A stretch of DNA of 41,926 nt from Roseovarius sp. (GCA_014359765.1 JACIYT010000018.1:1-41926); one strand, 5' to 3'; positions 15,715 through 23,825 are shown, numbered from the stretch's first letter. The notes: a model not told the origin generated them from the sequence alone. A program made the numbers and translations.

Positions 15715-17292
15715 TCAATAGCCGAGCGCGCAGCCATCCTTGCGACCGTCGCTGCCGCCCTCGAGCAGGCCGTTCGCGTGGATGAGGATCGCCTGCGCGC
15801 CGCCCAGCGGATCGGGCGGGACGATCACCTCATGGCCGAGCTCGGCAAGCCGCGCCGCCACCTCGGGCGCAAAGCCGCGCTCGAGCTTGAGCCCCGCCAC
15901 ATCGGCAAAGGCGCGCGGCGCGTCGATCGCCGCCTGCACATCCATGCCGAAATCGACCATGTTGGACACGAGGCGCGCGTGACCCGTGGCCTGATAGGCC
16001 CCGCCCATCACCCCGAAGGGCATGGTGACGCGGCCATTTTCGGTGAGCATTCCGGGGATGATCGTGTGCATGGGCCGCTTGCCGCCGGCGAGCTCGTTGG
16101 GGTGGCCCGCCTCGAGCGTGAAACCCGCGCCGCGATTTTGCAGCAGGATGCCGAATTTCTCCGACGCGATGCCCGAGCCGAAGCCGTGGAAGATCGAGTA
16201 GATGAAGGACACGGCCATGCGGTCGCGGTCCACCACGGTGATGTAGATCGTGTCGCGGTGCACGGCTTCGGTGAGCGGGCGCGCGGCAGGCATGGCGCGG
16301 CGCGGATCGATGAGGGCGGCGAGGCGGGCGGCCGTCTCAGGCGCCAGCATGTGACCCAGCCGCGTCATGTGATCGGGATCGGCGATGAAGCGGTTTCGTG
16401 CGTCATAGGCGAGCTTGGTCGCCTCGGCCTCGATATGGAGGCGCTCGGCGCCCATCGGGTCCATCGCGGCGAGGTCGAAATGGCTCAGGATGTTCAGAAG
16501 CAGGATCGCCGTCGCGCCCTGACCGTTGGGCGGATGCTCGACCAGCGTCGCGGTCTTGTAATCGCCGCGCACCGGGTCGGTGTAATCGCTCCTGGCGGCA
16601 GCGAAATCGGCGGTTTCGTGGGTGCCGCCAAGTGCGTTGAGCGTGGCCAGCATGTCCTCGGCCACCTCGCCCTCGTAGAAGGCCGCGCGCCCGTCTTTCG
16701 CGATGCGGCGCAGCACCTCGGCCTGGCCCGGCGCACGAAAGATGTCGCCGGTGGTGAGCGGCTTGCCACCCTTGGAATAATGCGTGAGGCCGTGGCCCTG
16801 CAACGCCCCCCCGACGCGCCGCCAGTCAAAGGCCACCCGCGGCGCGACCGGCACGCCCTCCTCGGCGTAGCGGATCGCGGGGGCGAGGAGCGCGTCGAGC
16901 CCGAGCCGCCCGTGATCGGCGGAAAGGCGGCAGAAGGCATCGACGGCGCAGGGCACGGTGACGGCATGGGCGGAGTGGAGCGGCACAGTCTCGTGGCCGG
17001 CCGCGCGCAGCGCCTCGGCGGAGGCCTTGGCGGGGGCGCGCCCCGAGCCGTTGAGCGCGCGGATTGTCGGATCGCCCGGCGTGGTGAAGAGCACGAAGCA
17101 ATCGCCGCCGATGCCGGTCATCTGCGGCTCGCAGATCCCCAGAAGCACCGCCCCGGCGATGGCCGCATCCATGGCGTTGCCGCCGCGTTCCAGAATGTCG
17201 ATGGCGGTTTTCGCGGCAAGCGGGTGCGAGGTGGCACAGATCCCGTTGGTGGCATAGGTGCCCGACCGCCCCGGCATGTGAAAATCGCGCAT
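15715..17292 (-). CDS. Gamma-glutamyltransferase family protein
   Basis: This 525-residue N-terminal nucleophile hydrolase cleaves itself to two subunits. Family pieces are ERGGNAMDAAIAGAVLLG, GIGGDCFVLF, NGSGRAP and the processing site HRDTIYITVVDRD, where the threonine of RDT is the nucleophile. Downstream lie MAVSFIYSIFHGFGSG and LAGGKRPMHTIIP. No signal peptide is seen, unlike periplasmic glutathione-hydrolysing GGT, so this is probably a cytoplasmic member (oxamate amidohydrolase or acylase-like enzymes share this form). The substrate cannot be read. The frame is open well beyond 17292, but the start MRDFHMPGRSG fits homologues. Confidence 0.88.
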   Translation of the reverse strand: MRDFHMPGRSGTYATNGICATSHPLAAKTAIDILERGGNAMDAAIAGAVLLGICEPQMTGIGGDCFVLFTTPGDPTIRALNGSGRAPAKASAEALRAAGHETVPLHSAHAVTVPCAVDAFCRLSADHGRLGLDALLAPAIRYAEEGVPVAPRVAFDWRRVGGALQGHGLTHYSKGGKPLTTGDIFRAPGQAEVLRRIAKDGRAAFYEGEVAEDMLATLNALGGTHETADFAAARSDYTDPVRGDYKTATLVEHPPNGQGATAILLLNILSHFDLAAMDPMGAERLHIEAEATKLAYDARNRFIADPDHMTRLGHMLAPETAARLAALIDPRRAMPAARPLTEAVHRDTIYITVVDRDRMAVSFIYSIFHGFGSGIASEKFGILLQNRGAGFTLEAGHPNELAGGKRPMHTIIPGMLTENGRVTMPFGVMGGAYQATGHARLVSNMVDFGMDVQAAIDAPRAFADVAGLKLERGFAPEVAARLAELGHEVIVPPDPLGGAQAILIHANGLLEGGSDGRKDGCALGY

Positions 17293-17462
17293 CGTTCGTC
17301 TCCCGTCCCGTTCATGTGTCAGGGCGCAGGTTAGGACGGCGCGCGGGGAAAGCCAATGCGCCCCGACGCCCGAAGTGGTCCGCCCACGACACCCGTCGCC
17401 GCGGTCCGGGCCGGCGCCGCCTTGCCGTGCCCGGACCGGCCCGGCGGCAGGTGCCCGCGGCG

Positions 17463-17954
17463 TCACGGCGACCACGTCGCCCCGGGCATGATGTCGAACA
17501 CGAGGGTGAGGCAATTTCGATCCCCCGCGCGCGCATAGTCCACATCCCGCGCGACGCTGCGAATCAGGTGCCAGCCGAATCCCCCCTCGGGCAGGGCCGC
17601 GCGCCTGCGCGGCGTCGGGGGCGCGGCCGCCGCGGGCAGGCGTTGGCGGGGCAGGGGCGCGCCCCGATCGCACAGGATCACCCGCAGGCCGTCGGCGGCA
17701 AGCCGCATGTCCACGGCGATTTCGCCCGGCGCATTGGCATAGGCGTGCTCGACCACATTGTTGAGCGCCTCGGCAAGCCCGATCTCGATCGCGCCGCAAC
17801 GCTCCTCGCCGATCCCGAGCGTGGCCAGCCAGCCGCGCATCTCCGCCAGCAGCGCGCGCACGGCCAGATCCTCGGCGGCGATCTGCCTGTAGAACATTCG
17901 TGCCATTCGCCCGCACCCCGCGCCCTGCGCCTCCGCCCCGGCCTGTCCGTTCAT
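17463..17954 (-). CDS. Anti-sigma regulatory factor, serine kinase-type ATPase (RsbW/SpoIIAB-like)
   Basis: This 163-residue protein carries a HATPase_c_2 domain. The N box is GLAEALNNVVEHAY, the G1 region is VILCDRGAPLP, and the G2 box is PEGGFGWHLI. In partner switching such proteins bind a sigma factor or phosphorylate a STAS antagonist using ATP. The start at 17954 overlaps the STAS gene stop (ATGA on the minus strand), so the two are translationally coupled. No sigma factor, response regulator or PP2C phosphatase gene is adjacent, so the target is unknown. The proline/alanine-rich insert around residues 105-120 (PAAAAPPTPRRR) is probably a flexible lid. Confidence 0.85.
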   Translation of the reverse strand: MNGQAGAEAQGAGCGRMARMFYRQIAAEDLAVRALLAEMRGWLATLGIGEERCGAIEIGLAEALNNVVEHAYANAPGEIAVDMRLAADGLRVILCDRGAPLPRQRLPAAAAPPTPRRRAALPEGGFGWHLIRSVARDVDYARAGDRNCLTLVFDIMPGATWSP

Positions 17955-18289
17955 CCCGTGGCGCGGCGCAGCGGGGCCTCAGCATCCTCGTGGATGACAA
18001 AGACCGTATCCATCCGCGTGAGCCGGAACACCTTGGCCACATCCGGCGTGAGCGCCGCAAGGTCGAGCCTGCGCCCCGCGCCCAGCGCCTTCATCGCCGC
18101 GACGATCGCGCCAAGCCCGCTCGAATCGACAAAGCGCACCTGCGCGAGGTCCAGAACCACGTGATCGGGCCCCTCCGCCGTGGCCGCGCGCATCGCCTCC
18201 TTGAAGCGCAACGCCGCCGCGGCGTCGATCCGCGCCTCGGGCACGGTAACGATCCGCAGCCCGTCGTGATCGCTTACCTCGAGTTTCAT
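17951..18289 (-). CDS. STAS-domain anti-sigma factor antagonist
   Basis: This 112-residue single STAS domain resembles SpoIIAA/RsbV. The strand LRIVTVPEARIDAAAALRF is followed by HVVLDLAQVRFVDSSGLGAIVAAM. DSSGLG (residues 55-60) contains the serine that the partner kinase phosphorylates. Unphosphorylated, it would sequester the kinase and free its target. The start at 18289 is chosen because the family begins with the short MKLEV strand; the frame is open further upstream. It is the first gene of a two-gene unit with the anti-sigma ATPase and is divergent from the thiolase. Confidence 0.9.
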   Translation of the reverse strand: MKLEVSDHDGLRIVTVPEARIDAAAALRFKEAMRAATAEGPDHVVLDLAQVRFVDSSGLGAIVAAMKALGAGRRLDLAALTPDVAKVFRLTRMDTVFVIHEDAEAPLRRATG

Positions 18290-18329
18290 CCTGCCTCCAC
18301 GATGTTGTATGATCCGCCCCATGCTAGAC

Positions 18330-18348
18330 CCGATTCCTTTCCAATCGG
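18330..18348. promoter_or_regulatory. Inverted repeat in the STAS/thiolase divergent region
   Basis: CCGATT and AATCGG form a perfect six-bp inverted repeat with a seven-nt spacer in the 94-bp region between two divergent genes. It could be an operator for either. No named regulator matches by eye. Confidence 0.25.
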
Positions 18349-18383
18349 TAAGCAAGGACCAGATTTTCAGGAGGAGATGCACG

Positions 18384-19556
18384 ATGCGGGAAGTGGTGAT
18401 CGCGGGGGCGGCGCGCACGCCCATGGGCGGATTTCAGGGCGATTTCAATGGGGTGCCGGCGGCGGAACTGGGCGGCGCGGCGATCCGCGCGGCGCTGGCG
18501 GATGCGCGCGCGGCCACGGTGGACGAGGTTCTGATGGGCTGTGTGCTGCCCGCGGGCCAGGGCCAGGCCCCGGCGCGGCAGGCGGGATTCCTCGGTGGAT
18601 TGGGCGAGGAGGTGCCCGCCACCACGCTCAACAAGATGTGCGGCTCGGGGATGAAGGCGGCGATGGTGGGTTTTGACCAGATCGCGCTGGGCCATGCCGA
18701 AACGATGATCGCGGGGGGCATGGAATCGATGTCGAACGCGCCCTACCTCCTGCCTGCGATGCGCGGTGGCGCACGGATCGGGCACGGGCAGGTGATCGAC
18801 CACATGTTCCTCGACGGGCTGGAAGATGCCTATGACAAGGGCCGGCTGATGGGCACATTCGCCGAGGATTGCGCCGAGAAATACCAGTTCAGCCGCGAGG
18901 CGCAGGACGACTATGCGCTGGGCTCGCTCGAGGGGGCGCTGGCGGCGGAGAAATCCGGCGCCTTCGAGGGCGAGATCGCGCCGGTGACCATCCGCACGCG
19001 CAAGGGCGAGGTCACGGTCTCGCGCGATGAACAGCCCGCCAAGGCGCGGCCCGAGAAGATCCCGCAGCTCAAACCGGCCTTTCGTGAGGGGGGCACGGTG
19101 ACGGCGGCCAATTCAAGCTCGATCAGCGACGGGGCGGCGGCGCTGGTGCTGGCCTCGCGCGAGGCGGCCGAGGCGCAGGGCCTCAATATCCGCGCGCGTC
19201 TCCTTGGCCATGCGAGCCACGCGCAGGCACCCGGCTGGTTCACCACGGCGCCGGTTCCGGCGGCGCAAAAGCTGCTGAAGCGGCTGGGTTGGGGGATCGC
19301 GGACGTGGATCTCTGGGAGGTGAACGAGGCCTTTGCCGTGGTGCCCATGGCCTTCATGCGCGAGATGGGGCTGCCGCGCGAGCGCGTGAACGTCAATGGC
19401 GGGGCCTGTGCGCTGGGCCATCCGATCGGGGCCTCGGGGGCGCGGATCATGGTGACGCTGCTCAATGCGCTGGAAAAACGAGGGCTGAAGCGCGGTGTGG
19501 CCGCCATCTGCATCGGCGGCGGCGAGGGCACGGCGATTGCCATCGAGCGGGTGTGA
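18384..19556 (+). CDS. Acetyl-CoA C-acyltransferase (thiolase)
   Basis: This 390-residue thiolase condenses or cleaves acyl-CoA and acetyl-CoA. The start MREVVIAGAARTPMGGF is typical. The acyl-accepting cysteine is in LNKMCGSGMKA (near residue 88), ANSSSISDGAAAL precedes the second half, NEAFA carries the conserved Asn-Glu, and the C-terminal catalytic pair is NGGACALGHPIGASGARI and CIGGGEG. A biosynthetic acetoacetyl-CoA thiolase (PHB or mevalonate type) or a degradative one fit equally. No neighbour (phaB, fadB) decides. The ribosome site AGGAGGAG before 18384 is strong. The repeat at 19579 begins 22 nt after the stop. Confidence 0.93.
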   Translation: MREVVIAGAARTPMGGFQGDFNGVPAAELGGAAIRAALADARAATVDEVLMGCVLPAGQGQAPARQAGFLGGLGEEVPATTLNKMCGSGMKAAMVGFDQIALGHAETMIAGGMESMSNAPYLLPAMRGGARIGHGQVIDHMFLDGLEDAYDKGRLMGTFAEDCAEKYQFSREAQDDYALGSLEGALAAEKSGAFEGEIAPVTIRTRKGEVTVSRDEQPAKARPEKIPQLKPAFREGGTVTAANSSSISDGAAALVLASREAAEAQGLNIRARLLGHASHAQAPGWFTTAPVPAAQKLLKRLGWGIADVDLWEVNEAFAVVPMAFMREMGLPRERVNVNGGACALGHPIGASGARIMVTLLNALEKRGLKRGVAAICIGGGEGTAIAIERV

Positions 19557-19578
19557 GCGGTCGGGGTCGTGTGCTCAC

Positions 19579-19748
19579 GCGCGGAATAAAGGCGCGCTTT
19601 GCGCGCCGCCGCGCGAGCGCCCGACCGCCCGGACGGGCGGGCGCTTTTGCAACACCGCTCACCCGCTCGATCGTCGCAGTATCTGGCGCCATAAAGGGCG
19701 GACCACAGGCGTTGGGGCGCCCGCCCGCGGTCGGGCGCTCGCGCGGCT
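19579..19748. repeat. Copy A of an unnamed structured interspersed repeat
   Basis: About 170 bp aligns through most of its length with 40780-40988. Shared blocks include GCGCGGAA, GCGCGCCGCCGCGC, AGCGCCCGACCGCCCGG, CGGGCGGGCGCT, GCAGTATCTGG, CCATAAA, GGACCAC and CCCGCGGTCGGGC. GCGCCCGACCG near the left end (19617-19627) is complementary to CGGTCGGGCGC near the right end, so the whole element can fold back on itself. It sits between the thiolase and msrC and has no credible gene. A minus-strand frame through it would read APDTATIERV, also present in copy B. Confidence 0.75.
19617..19648 (+). terminator. Terminator-like hairpin inside repeat A, downstream of the thiolase
   Basis: GCGCCC and GCCCG (separated by a four-nt bulge GACC) pair with CGGGC and GGGCGC, loop GA, followed by TTTT. 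This is an intrinsic-terminator-like structure 60 nt after the thiolase stop. Just before it GGCGCGC-TTT-GCGCGCC (19591-19607) is another perfect hairpin. Both belong to repeat A. Confidence 0.5.
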
Positions 19749-19815
19749 CTCCGTCCTGCCTGCCTCTGCCGCAATGGTGCTGGCCCCCGCCCGCGCCGTG
19801 GCATATCCTGCCCCC

Positions 19816-20277
19816 ATGACCATCGACTATCCGGCCGTCACGAAAACCATCCTCGCGCTGACCGAGGGCGAGAGCGACGCGGTCGCGCTCATGGCCACGG
19901 TCGTGTGCGAGTTGCACCATGCCGATGCGCGCTTTGACTGGACGGGGTTCTACCGCGTCACCGGGCCGGAGATGCTCAGGATCGGGCCTTATCAGGGCGG
20001 GCATGGTTGCCTGAGCATCCCGTTTTCGCGCGGTGTCTGCGGGGCGGCGGCGCGCACGGGCGCGGTGCAGATCGTCGATGACGTGGCGGCCTTTCCCGGC
20101 CATATCGCCTGCGCCGCCTCGACCCGCTCGGAAATCGTGCTGCCGGTGTGGAACGGCGCGGGCGATCTCATTGCGGTGCTCGACATCGACAGCGACCGGC
20201 CCGCGGCCTTTACCCGGGCCGATGCGGCGGGGCTGGCGGAGATCCTGCGACTGGTCTTCGGTCGCCTGCCGGGCTGA
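19816..20277 (+). CDS. msrC: Free methionine-R-sulfoxide reductase (GAF domain)
   Basis: This 153-residue single GAF-domain enzyme reduces free (not protein-bound) methionine-R-sulfoxide. The three cysteines of the family are all present: C65 (HGCLSIP), C75 (GVCGAAA) and C99 (HIACAASTRSEIVLPV). Their spacing of 10 and 24 residues equals that of E. coli fRMsr (C84, C94, C118). IAVLDIDSD is the usual C-terminal strand. The start at 19816 fits the family; the frame is open upstream through the repeat without similarity. Its last 68 bases overlap the convergent DUF2064 gene. Confidence 0.94.
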   Translation: MTIDYPAVTKTILALTEGESDAVALMATVVCELHHADARFDWTGFYRVTGPEMLRIGPYQGGHGCLSIPFSRGVCGAAARTGAVQIVDDVAAFPGHIACAASTRSEIVLPVWNGAGDLIAVLDIDSDRPAAFTRADAAGLAEILRLVFGRLPG

Positions 20278-20845
20278 GATCGCGCGCCTCGTCCACATCG
20301 CGCAACGTGTCGATGAGCGCCACGCGCGCCGCGCCGAGGCTGCGGATCGTGTCGGCGCGGGCATGGGGGCCGGACCAGCGCACGCCGTTGAAGAGGGCCG
20401 CAGGCACCGCCGCGCCACGCCTGAGCCCGATCAGCCAGTAGCCGCCATCGGGGGCCGGGCCGATCACCGCATCATTGCGCCCGAGCGCGGCGAAGGCGCG
20501 GGCGATGTGGCCGCGCGTGATTCCGGGAATATCCGCGCCGATGATGCAGACCGGCCCCGGCGGCTGGCTGCGCAGGAGGCGCGCCATCCGGTCGCCCAGA
20601 TCGCCCGCGCCCTGCGGCACGCGCGGCAGATGGGCGGGCCAGACGCGGCTTGTCATCCCCTCGGCGTCGGGGCTGACGGCCAGCAGCAGATGCCAGCGCG
20701 GGTCCTCGATCCGGCGCAGGAGACGGGCGACCTGATGACGAAACCACCAGGCGGCGGCCACCATGCCGATCTCGCGTCCCAGCCGGGTCTTGACGCGGCC
20801 GGGGCGCGGCTCCTTGAGCATGACGACGATGGTTTGCGGCCTCAT
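20210..20845 (-). CDS. DUF2064 / TIGR04282-type glycosyltransferase-like protein
   Basis: This 211-residue cytoplasmic protein has a nucleotide-sugar-transferase fold. Typical features are TIVVMLKEPRPGRVKTRLGR at the start, GDLGDRM, VCIIGADIPGI, the pattern DAVIGPAPDGGYWLIGL, and VALIDTLRDVDEARDL near the end. The family is annotated as arsenosugar-biosynthesis glycosyltransferase because of some genomic contexts, but no arsenic gene is near here, so the substrate is open. Its 3' end overlaps the msrC 3' end by 68 bp on the opposite strand. The tail after DEARDL is proline-rich and probably disordered. Confidence 0.85.
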   Translation of the reverse strand: MRPQTIVVMLKEPRPGRVKTRLGREIGMVAAAWWFRHQVARLLRRIEDPRWHLLLAVSPDAEGMTSRVWPAHLPRVPQGAGDLGDRMARLLRSQPPGPVCIIGADIPGITRGHIARAFAALGRNDAVIGPAPDGGYWLIGLRRGAAVPAALFNGVRWSGPHARADTIRSLGAARVALIDTLRDVDEARDLSPAGDRRPVAGSPPAPPHRPG

Positions 20846-20904
20846 GCGACCGGTCCGATCAGACCGTGTGCGCCTCGCATCAGCGCCCGCCCGGCGGCCC
20901 CTCC

Positions 20905-21031
20905 GGGCAGCGCCTGCCTGCCCCCCGGCAGGCGCTTCAAACGGTGCAACCTGTTGAAACGTCGTAATTTGACAGAGGGCATCCCGACTGGCACCGTCCC
21001 GCCAAAGCGCCCGCCCAGGCAGGCGCTGCCC
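20905..21031. repeat. Structured intergenic element with perfect 16-bp terminal inverted repeat
   Basis: GGGCAGCGCCTGCCTG (20905-20920) and CAGGCAGGCGCTGCCC (21016-21031) are exact reverse complements 95 nt apart. Nested inside, ACGGTGC (20941-20947) pairs with GCACCGT (20991-20997). The left arm can also form a short local hairpin, AGCGCCTGCC with GGCAGGCGCT (ending at 20938). The element lies between dapE and the DUF2064 gene, in the minus-strand read-through of dapE. It may be a terminator-like RNA structure or a miniature repeat. No gene is seen in it. Confidence 0.6.
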
Positions 21032-21063
21032 TCTTTATCCTGCGTCAGCGGCATCATGGCCCC

Positions 21064-22215
21064 TCATGCAAAGTAATCGCGCAGGATGCGGGCATAGATC
21101 GCCTTCAACTGGTGGATCTGGGCCACCTCCACCCGCTCATCGACCTGGTGCATGGTCTGGCCGACAAGGCCGAACTCCACCACCGGGCAGTGATCCCTGA
21201 CGAAACGCGCGTCCGACGTGCCGCCCGAGGTCGAGAGCACGGGCGTCACGCCCGTCTCGGCCGCGACCGCGCGCGCGACCAGATCCGAGAGCGGGCCGGG
21301 CGGCGTGAGAAAGGCCTCGCCCGAGACCTTGACGCGCATCGCGCCCCTGGTGCCGAATTCGGCATCCACACGGTCCAGCTCGGACTGCATCCATCGGATG
21401 AGCGACGCGCTGTCATGGCTGTCGTTGAAGCGGATATTGACCGTGGCGCGGCATTCGGCGGGGATCACGTTGGTCGCCGGGTTGCCGGTGTCGATCGTGA
21501 CGATGGCCAGCGTCGAGGGGTCGAAATGCTCGGTTCCCGCGTCGAGGGTGTGCGAGGCAAGCCGGTCCATCAGCCGCGCCATGGCCGGGAGCGGATTGAC
21601 TGCGCGGTGCGGATAGGCGGAATGGCCCTGCACGCCGGTGAGCGTGATCCAGGCGGTCAGCGAGCCGCGCCGCCCGATCTTGATCATCTCGCCCATGCGC
21701 GCGGGGCAGGTGGGCTCGCCCACGAGGCAGGCGGTCATGCGCTCGCCCTGCGCGTCCATCCAGTCGAGAATGGCGCGGGTGCCGTCCACCGCGTCGCCCT
21801 CCTCGTCGCCGGTGATGGCGAGGATCACGGCGCCGTCGGGGGGCGTGGCGGCCACGAAATCGACCGCCGCCGCGACAAAGGCGGCAACGCCCGATTTCAT
21901 GTCGCAGGCGCCGCGCCCGTAGAGCACGCCTTCGTGCTCCACCCCGCCGAAGGGCGGCATTGACCAGGCCGCCGCATCGCCCACGGGCACCACATCGGTA
22001 TGCCCGTTGAAGCCGAAGCTCAGCGCCGCGCCCTTCGCCCCCCAGCGGGCAAAGAGATTGGCAACCCCCCCCCGGTCCACCCGCGTGCAGGCAAAGCCCG
22101 CCTCCGACAGCACCGCCTCCAGCAGCGCGAGCGCACCGCCCTCCTCGGGCGTGACCGAGGGGCATCGGATCAGATCGGCGGTGAGGCGCACGGGATCGAG
22201 CGGGCTATGGGTCAT
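21064..22215 (-). CDS. dapE: Succinyl-diaminopimelate desuccinylase
   Basis: This 383-residue zinc M20-type hydrolase removes succinate from N-succinyl-LL-diaminopimelate in lysine and peptidoglycan precursor synthesis. The start [21 protein letters not shown] is the DapE opening. Metal-binding [12 protein letters not shown] and [11 protein letters not shown], the catalytic [28 protein letters not shown] in the lid domain and the C-terminal [10 protein letters not shown] are present. Length is normal. ATG 22215 is chosen; upstream in-frame residues are unrelated. Downstream on the same strand lies the 20905-21031 element. Confidence 0.96.
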   Translation of the reverse strand: MTHSPLDPVRLTADLIRCPSVTPEEGGALALLEAVLSEAGFACTRVDRGGVANLFARWGAKGAALSFGFNGHTDVVPVGDAAAWSMPPFGGVEHEGVLYGRGACDMKSGVAAFVAAAVDFVAATPPDGAVILAITGDEEGDAVDGTRAILDWMDAQGERMTACLVGEPTCPARMGEMIKIGRRGSLTAWITLTGVQGHSAYPHRAVNPLPAMARLMDRLASHTLDAGTEHFDPSTLAIVTIDTGNPATNVIPAECRATVNIRFNDSHDSASLIRWMQSELDRVDAEFGTRGAMRVKVSGEAFLTPPGPLSDLVARAVAAETGVTPVLSTSGGTSDARFVRDHCPVVEFGLVGQTMHQVDERVEVAQIHQLKAIYARILRDYFA

Positions 22216-22569
22216 GGTGGCGGTCTTTCCTCTGCCGGCGTCGGGCCGGGCGCGGCCCGGGGGATGCCCTAGCGCGGATCGGGCGCGGGTGCAAACCAAC
22301 CGGGCCAGAGGACGCCTGCCCACCCCGCGCCGCGCCTGAATTCCTGTTCGGCAGGCGCTTAACACCGCTCGCGGCATCTGCTATCGGGCGGGAGATGGTC
22401 CGTGGCGGGGCGCGGGGCGCACGGACCGGGTTCGTGTTCAGGCCGGGGCGGGTGCGGGTATCCATGATGCAAGGCGTCGAATTTCCGATCCACAGCGCCG
22501 GCAGGGCCGTGGTGGCGGTGCCGGGTAGGGGCGTGGGCCGGCGCGCCCGACCGCGCAGGGAAGGCTGAG
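22216..22569. other. Divergent intergenic region, dapE / Hint-domain gene
   Basis: No gene is recognisable in these 354 nt. GCCTGCC and GGCAGGC (right arm near 22350) form an inverted repeat with spacer. The segment GGCAGGCGCTTAACACCGCTC (22350-22370, last base may differ in register) is weakly reminiscent of repeat A and of the 20905-21031 element, sharing AACACCGCTC with repeat A. This may be a decayed relative or chance. No promoter is clear. Confidence 0.35.
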
Positions 22570-23673
22570 ATGGGCTGGATCGCCCTTGCTACCCGCGCCG
22601 GCGGGCAGTTCCGTCCCGGCGGGCTGGGCTCGGCGGCTCCGGTTGCGCCGATGCCGCCCCCCGGGACCGTCCTGCCGCGCGGCACCTTGATGATCGAGAC
22701 GCGCCCCACCCGTGAGCCGCGCCACCAGGCGACGCTGCTGGAGTTCGCTCGGACCTGTCCGCGGGAGGGGCGTCTCGCGCTGCGCTTGCTCGCCGCGGGG
22801 GAGGTCGCGCTCGTGGACGATGCCGGGACGGAGCCGGCGGCCGATCTGCCGCGCGTCCGCCTGCCGGTGCGCTCCGATGATGCCGACGCGGGTCTGCGCA
22901 TCACCTATGGCTGGGACGTGCCCGCGCGCTGGGGGCGGCTCACGCTCGAACGACCCGGGGCGCTGGGGCTGAGCTCGGTCAGGATGGCGGCGCCGCATCC
23001 GATCGCGCTGGCCGATCTGCACCGGGCGTTCAGCGATCCGCGCCGGCGGCGGATGGACGGGCAGGTGATCTTTGCCGCGCTTTCCGACCGGATCGAGCCG
23101 GTCGGCCCGATGCCGGGGCTCGCGGGGCATGTGCCGGTGCGCGTGCCAGGGGGGCATGTCCCGGTCGCGCGGCTGCGGCGCGGGGACCGGGTGATCGGCG
23201 CGGGGGGTGCCCCGGTGCCGGTGCTTCAGGCGGTGGCCCATACCGTGCCCGCCCTGGGCAGCCTCGCCCCGGTGCGCCTGCGCGCGCCCTGGTTCGGCCT
23301 GCGCGACGATCTGGTCATGGCCGCGCATCAGCGGCTGGTGATTCCGGGGCCGGATGTGGAATATCTCTTTGGCTGCGAGGCGGTGCTGGTGCCGGTCGGG
23401 CATCTGGTCAACGGTATCTCGGCGCTGCCCGAGCCGAGCGCGCCCGTGGTCCGCTATCACGGGCTGGTCCTGCCCGAACATGACGCGATCGAGGCGGCGG
23501 GCGTGCCTGTCGAGACGCTCCATCTGGGGCGGATGCGGCGCTCGCCGGGGGCGGTGGCCCTCACGCTTCTGAAGGGGATCGCGCCGGCGGAACTGCCCGA
23601 ACATGCGGGCGCGGGCTGGCCGGTGCTGCGGCGCGACGAGGCGATCGCCCTGGCGATGGGTCGCGGGGATTGA
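22570..23673 (+). CDS. Hint (Hedgehog/intein)-domain protein
   Basis: This 367-residue protein has an N-terminal half (about 1-180) that is beta-rich with no motif I can name. A Hint-type domain follows at about 185-335: VPVARLRRGDRVIG, then a repeat-like core with FGLRDDLVMAAHQRLVI, YLFGCEAVLVPVGHLVNG and VVRYHGLVLPEHDAI. Canonical Hint domains start at a Cys (CFTxGT) that starts self-splicing. Here the equivalent position reads HVPVRVPGGHVPV with no Cys or Ser, so autoprocessing is not expected. Such Hint proteins are common in Rhodobacteraceae; their role is unknown. No signal peptide is seen. The ribosome site GGGAAGG precedes ATG 22570. Confidence 0.8.
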   Translation: MGWIALATRAGGQFRPGGLGSAAPVAPMPPPGTVLPRGTLMIETRPTREPRHQATLLEFARTCPREGRLALRLLAAGEVALVDDAGTEPAADLPRVRLPVRSDDADAGLRITYGWDVPARWGRLTLERPGALGLSSVRMAAPHPIALADLHRAFSDPRRRRMDGQVIFAALSDRIEPVGPMPGLAGHVPVRVPGGHVPVARLRRGDRVIGAGGAPVPVLQAVAHTVPALGSLAPVRLRAPWFGLRDDLVMAAHQRLVIPGPDVEYLFGCEAVLVPVGHLVNGISALPEPSAPVVRYHGLVLPEHDAIEAAGVPVETLHLGRMRRSPGAVALTLLKGIAPAELPEHAGAGWPVLRRDEAIALAMGRGD

Positions 23674-23729
23674 GACGACGGGGCCCCGGCGGGTGCCACG
23701 AAAACCGGGGCAGATCGGCCGGAATCGGC

Positions 23730-23757
23730 TTGTTGCCCCGGCCCCTGGCCATATATT
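23730..23757 (+). promoter_or_regulatory. Candidate promoter of the mrp operon
   Basis: TATATT (23752-23757, five of six -10 bases) lies 16 nt after TTGTTG (23730-23735), which keeps only the TTG of the -35. It stands 69 nt before the mrpA start and is an AT island in GC-rich DNA. GGCCATA occurs on both sides of the -10. Confidence 0.45.
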
Positions 23758-23825
23758 ACCGGCCATAACGTGACAGACCCGCCATGCGAGCGGGTCGGAA
23801 GACGACGACAGGGGGGCAGGGCGTC

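Noticed and set aside
19570..19815. Small protein reading APDTATIERV on the minus strand within repeats A and B
   Set aside because: The shared peptide is a by-product of the shared repeat DNA. The frames differ in length and surroundings and have no independent coding signal.
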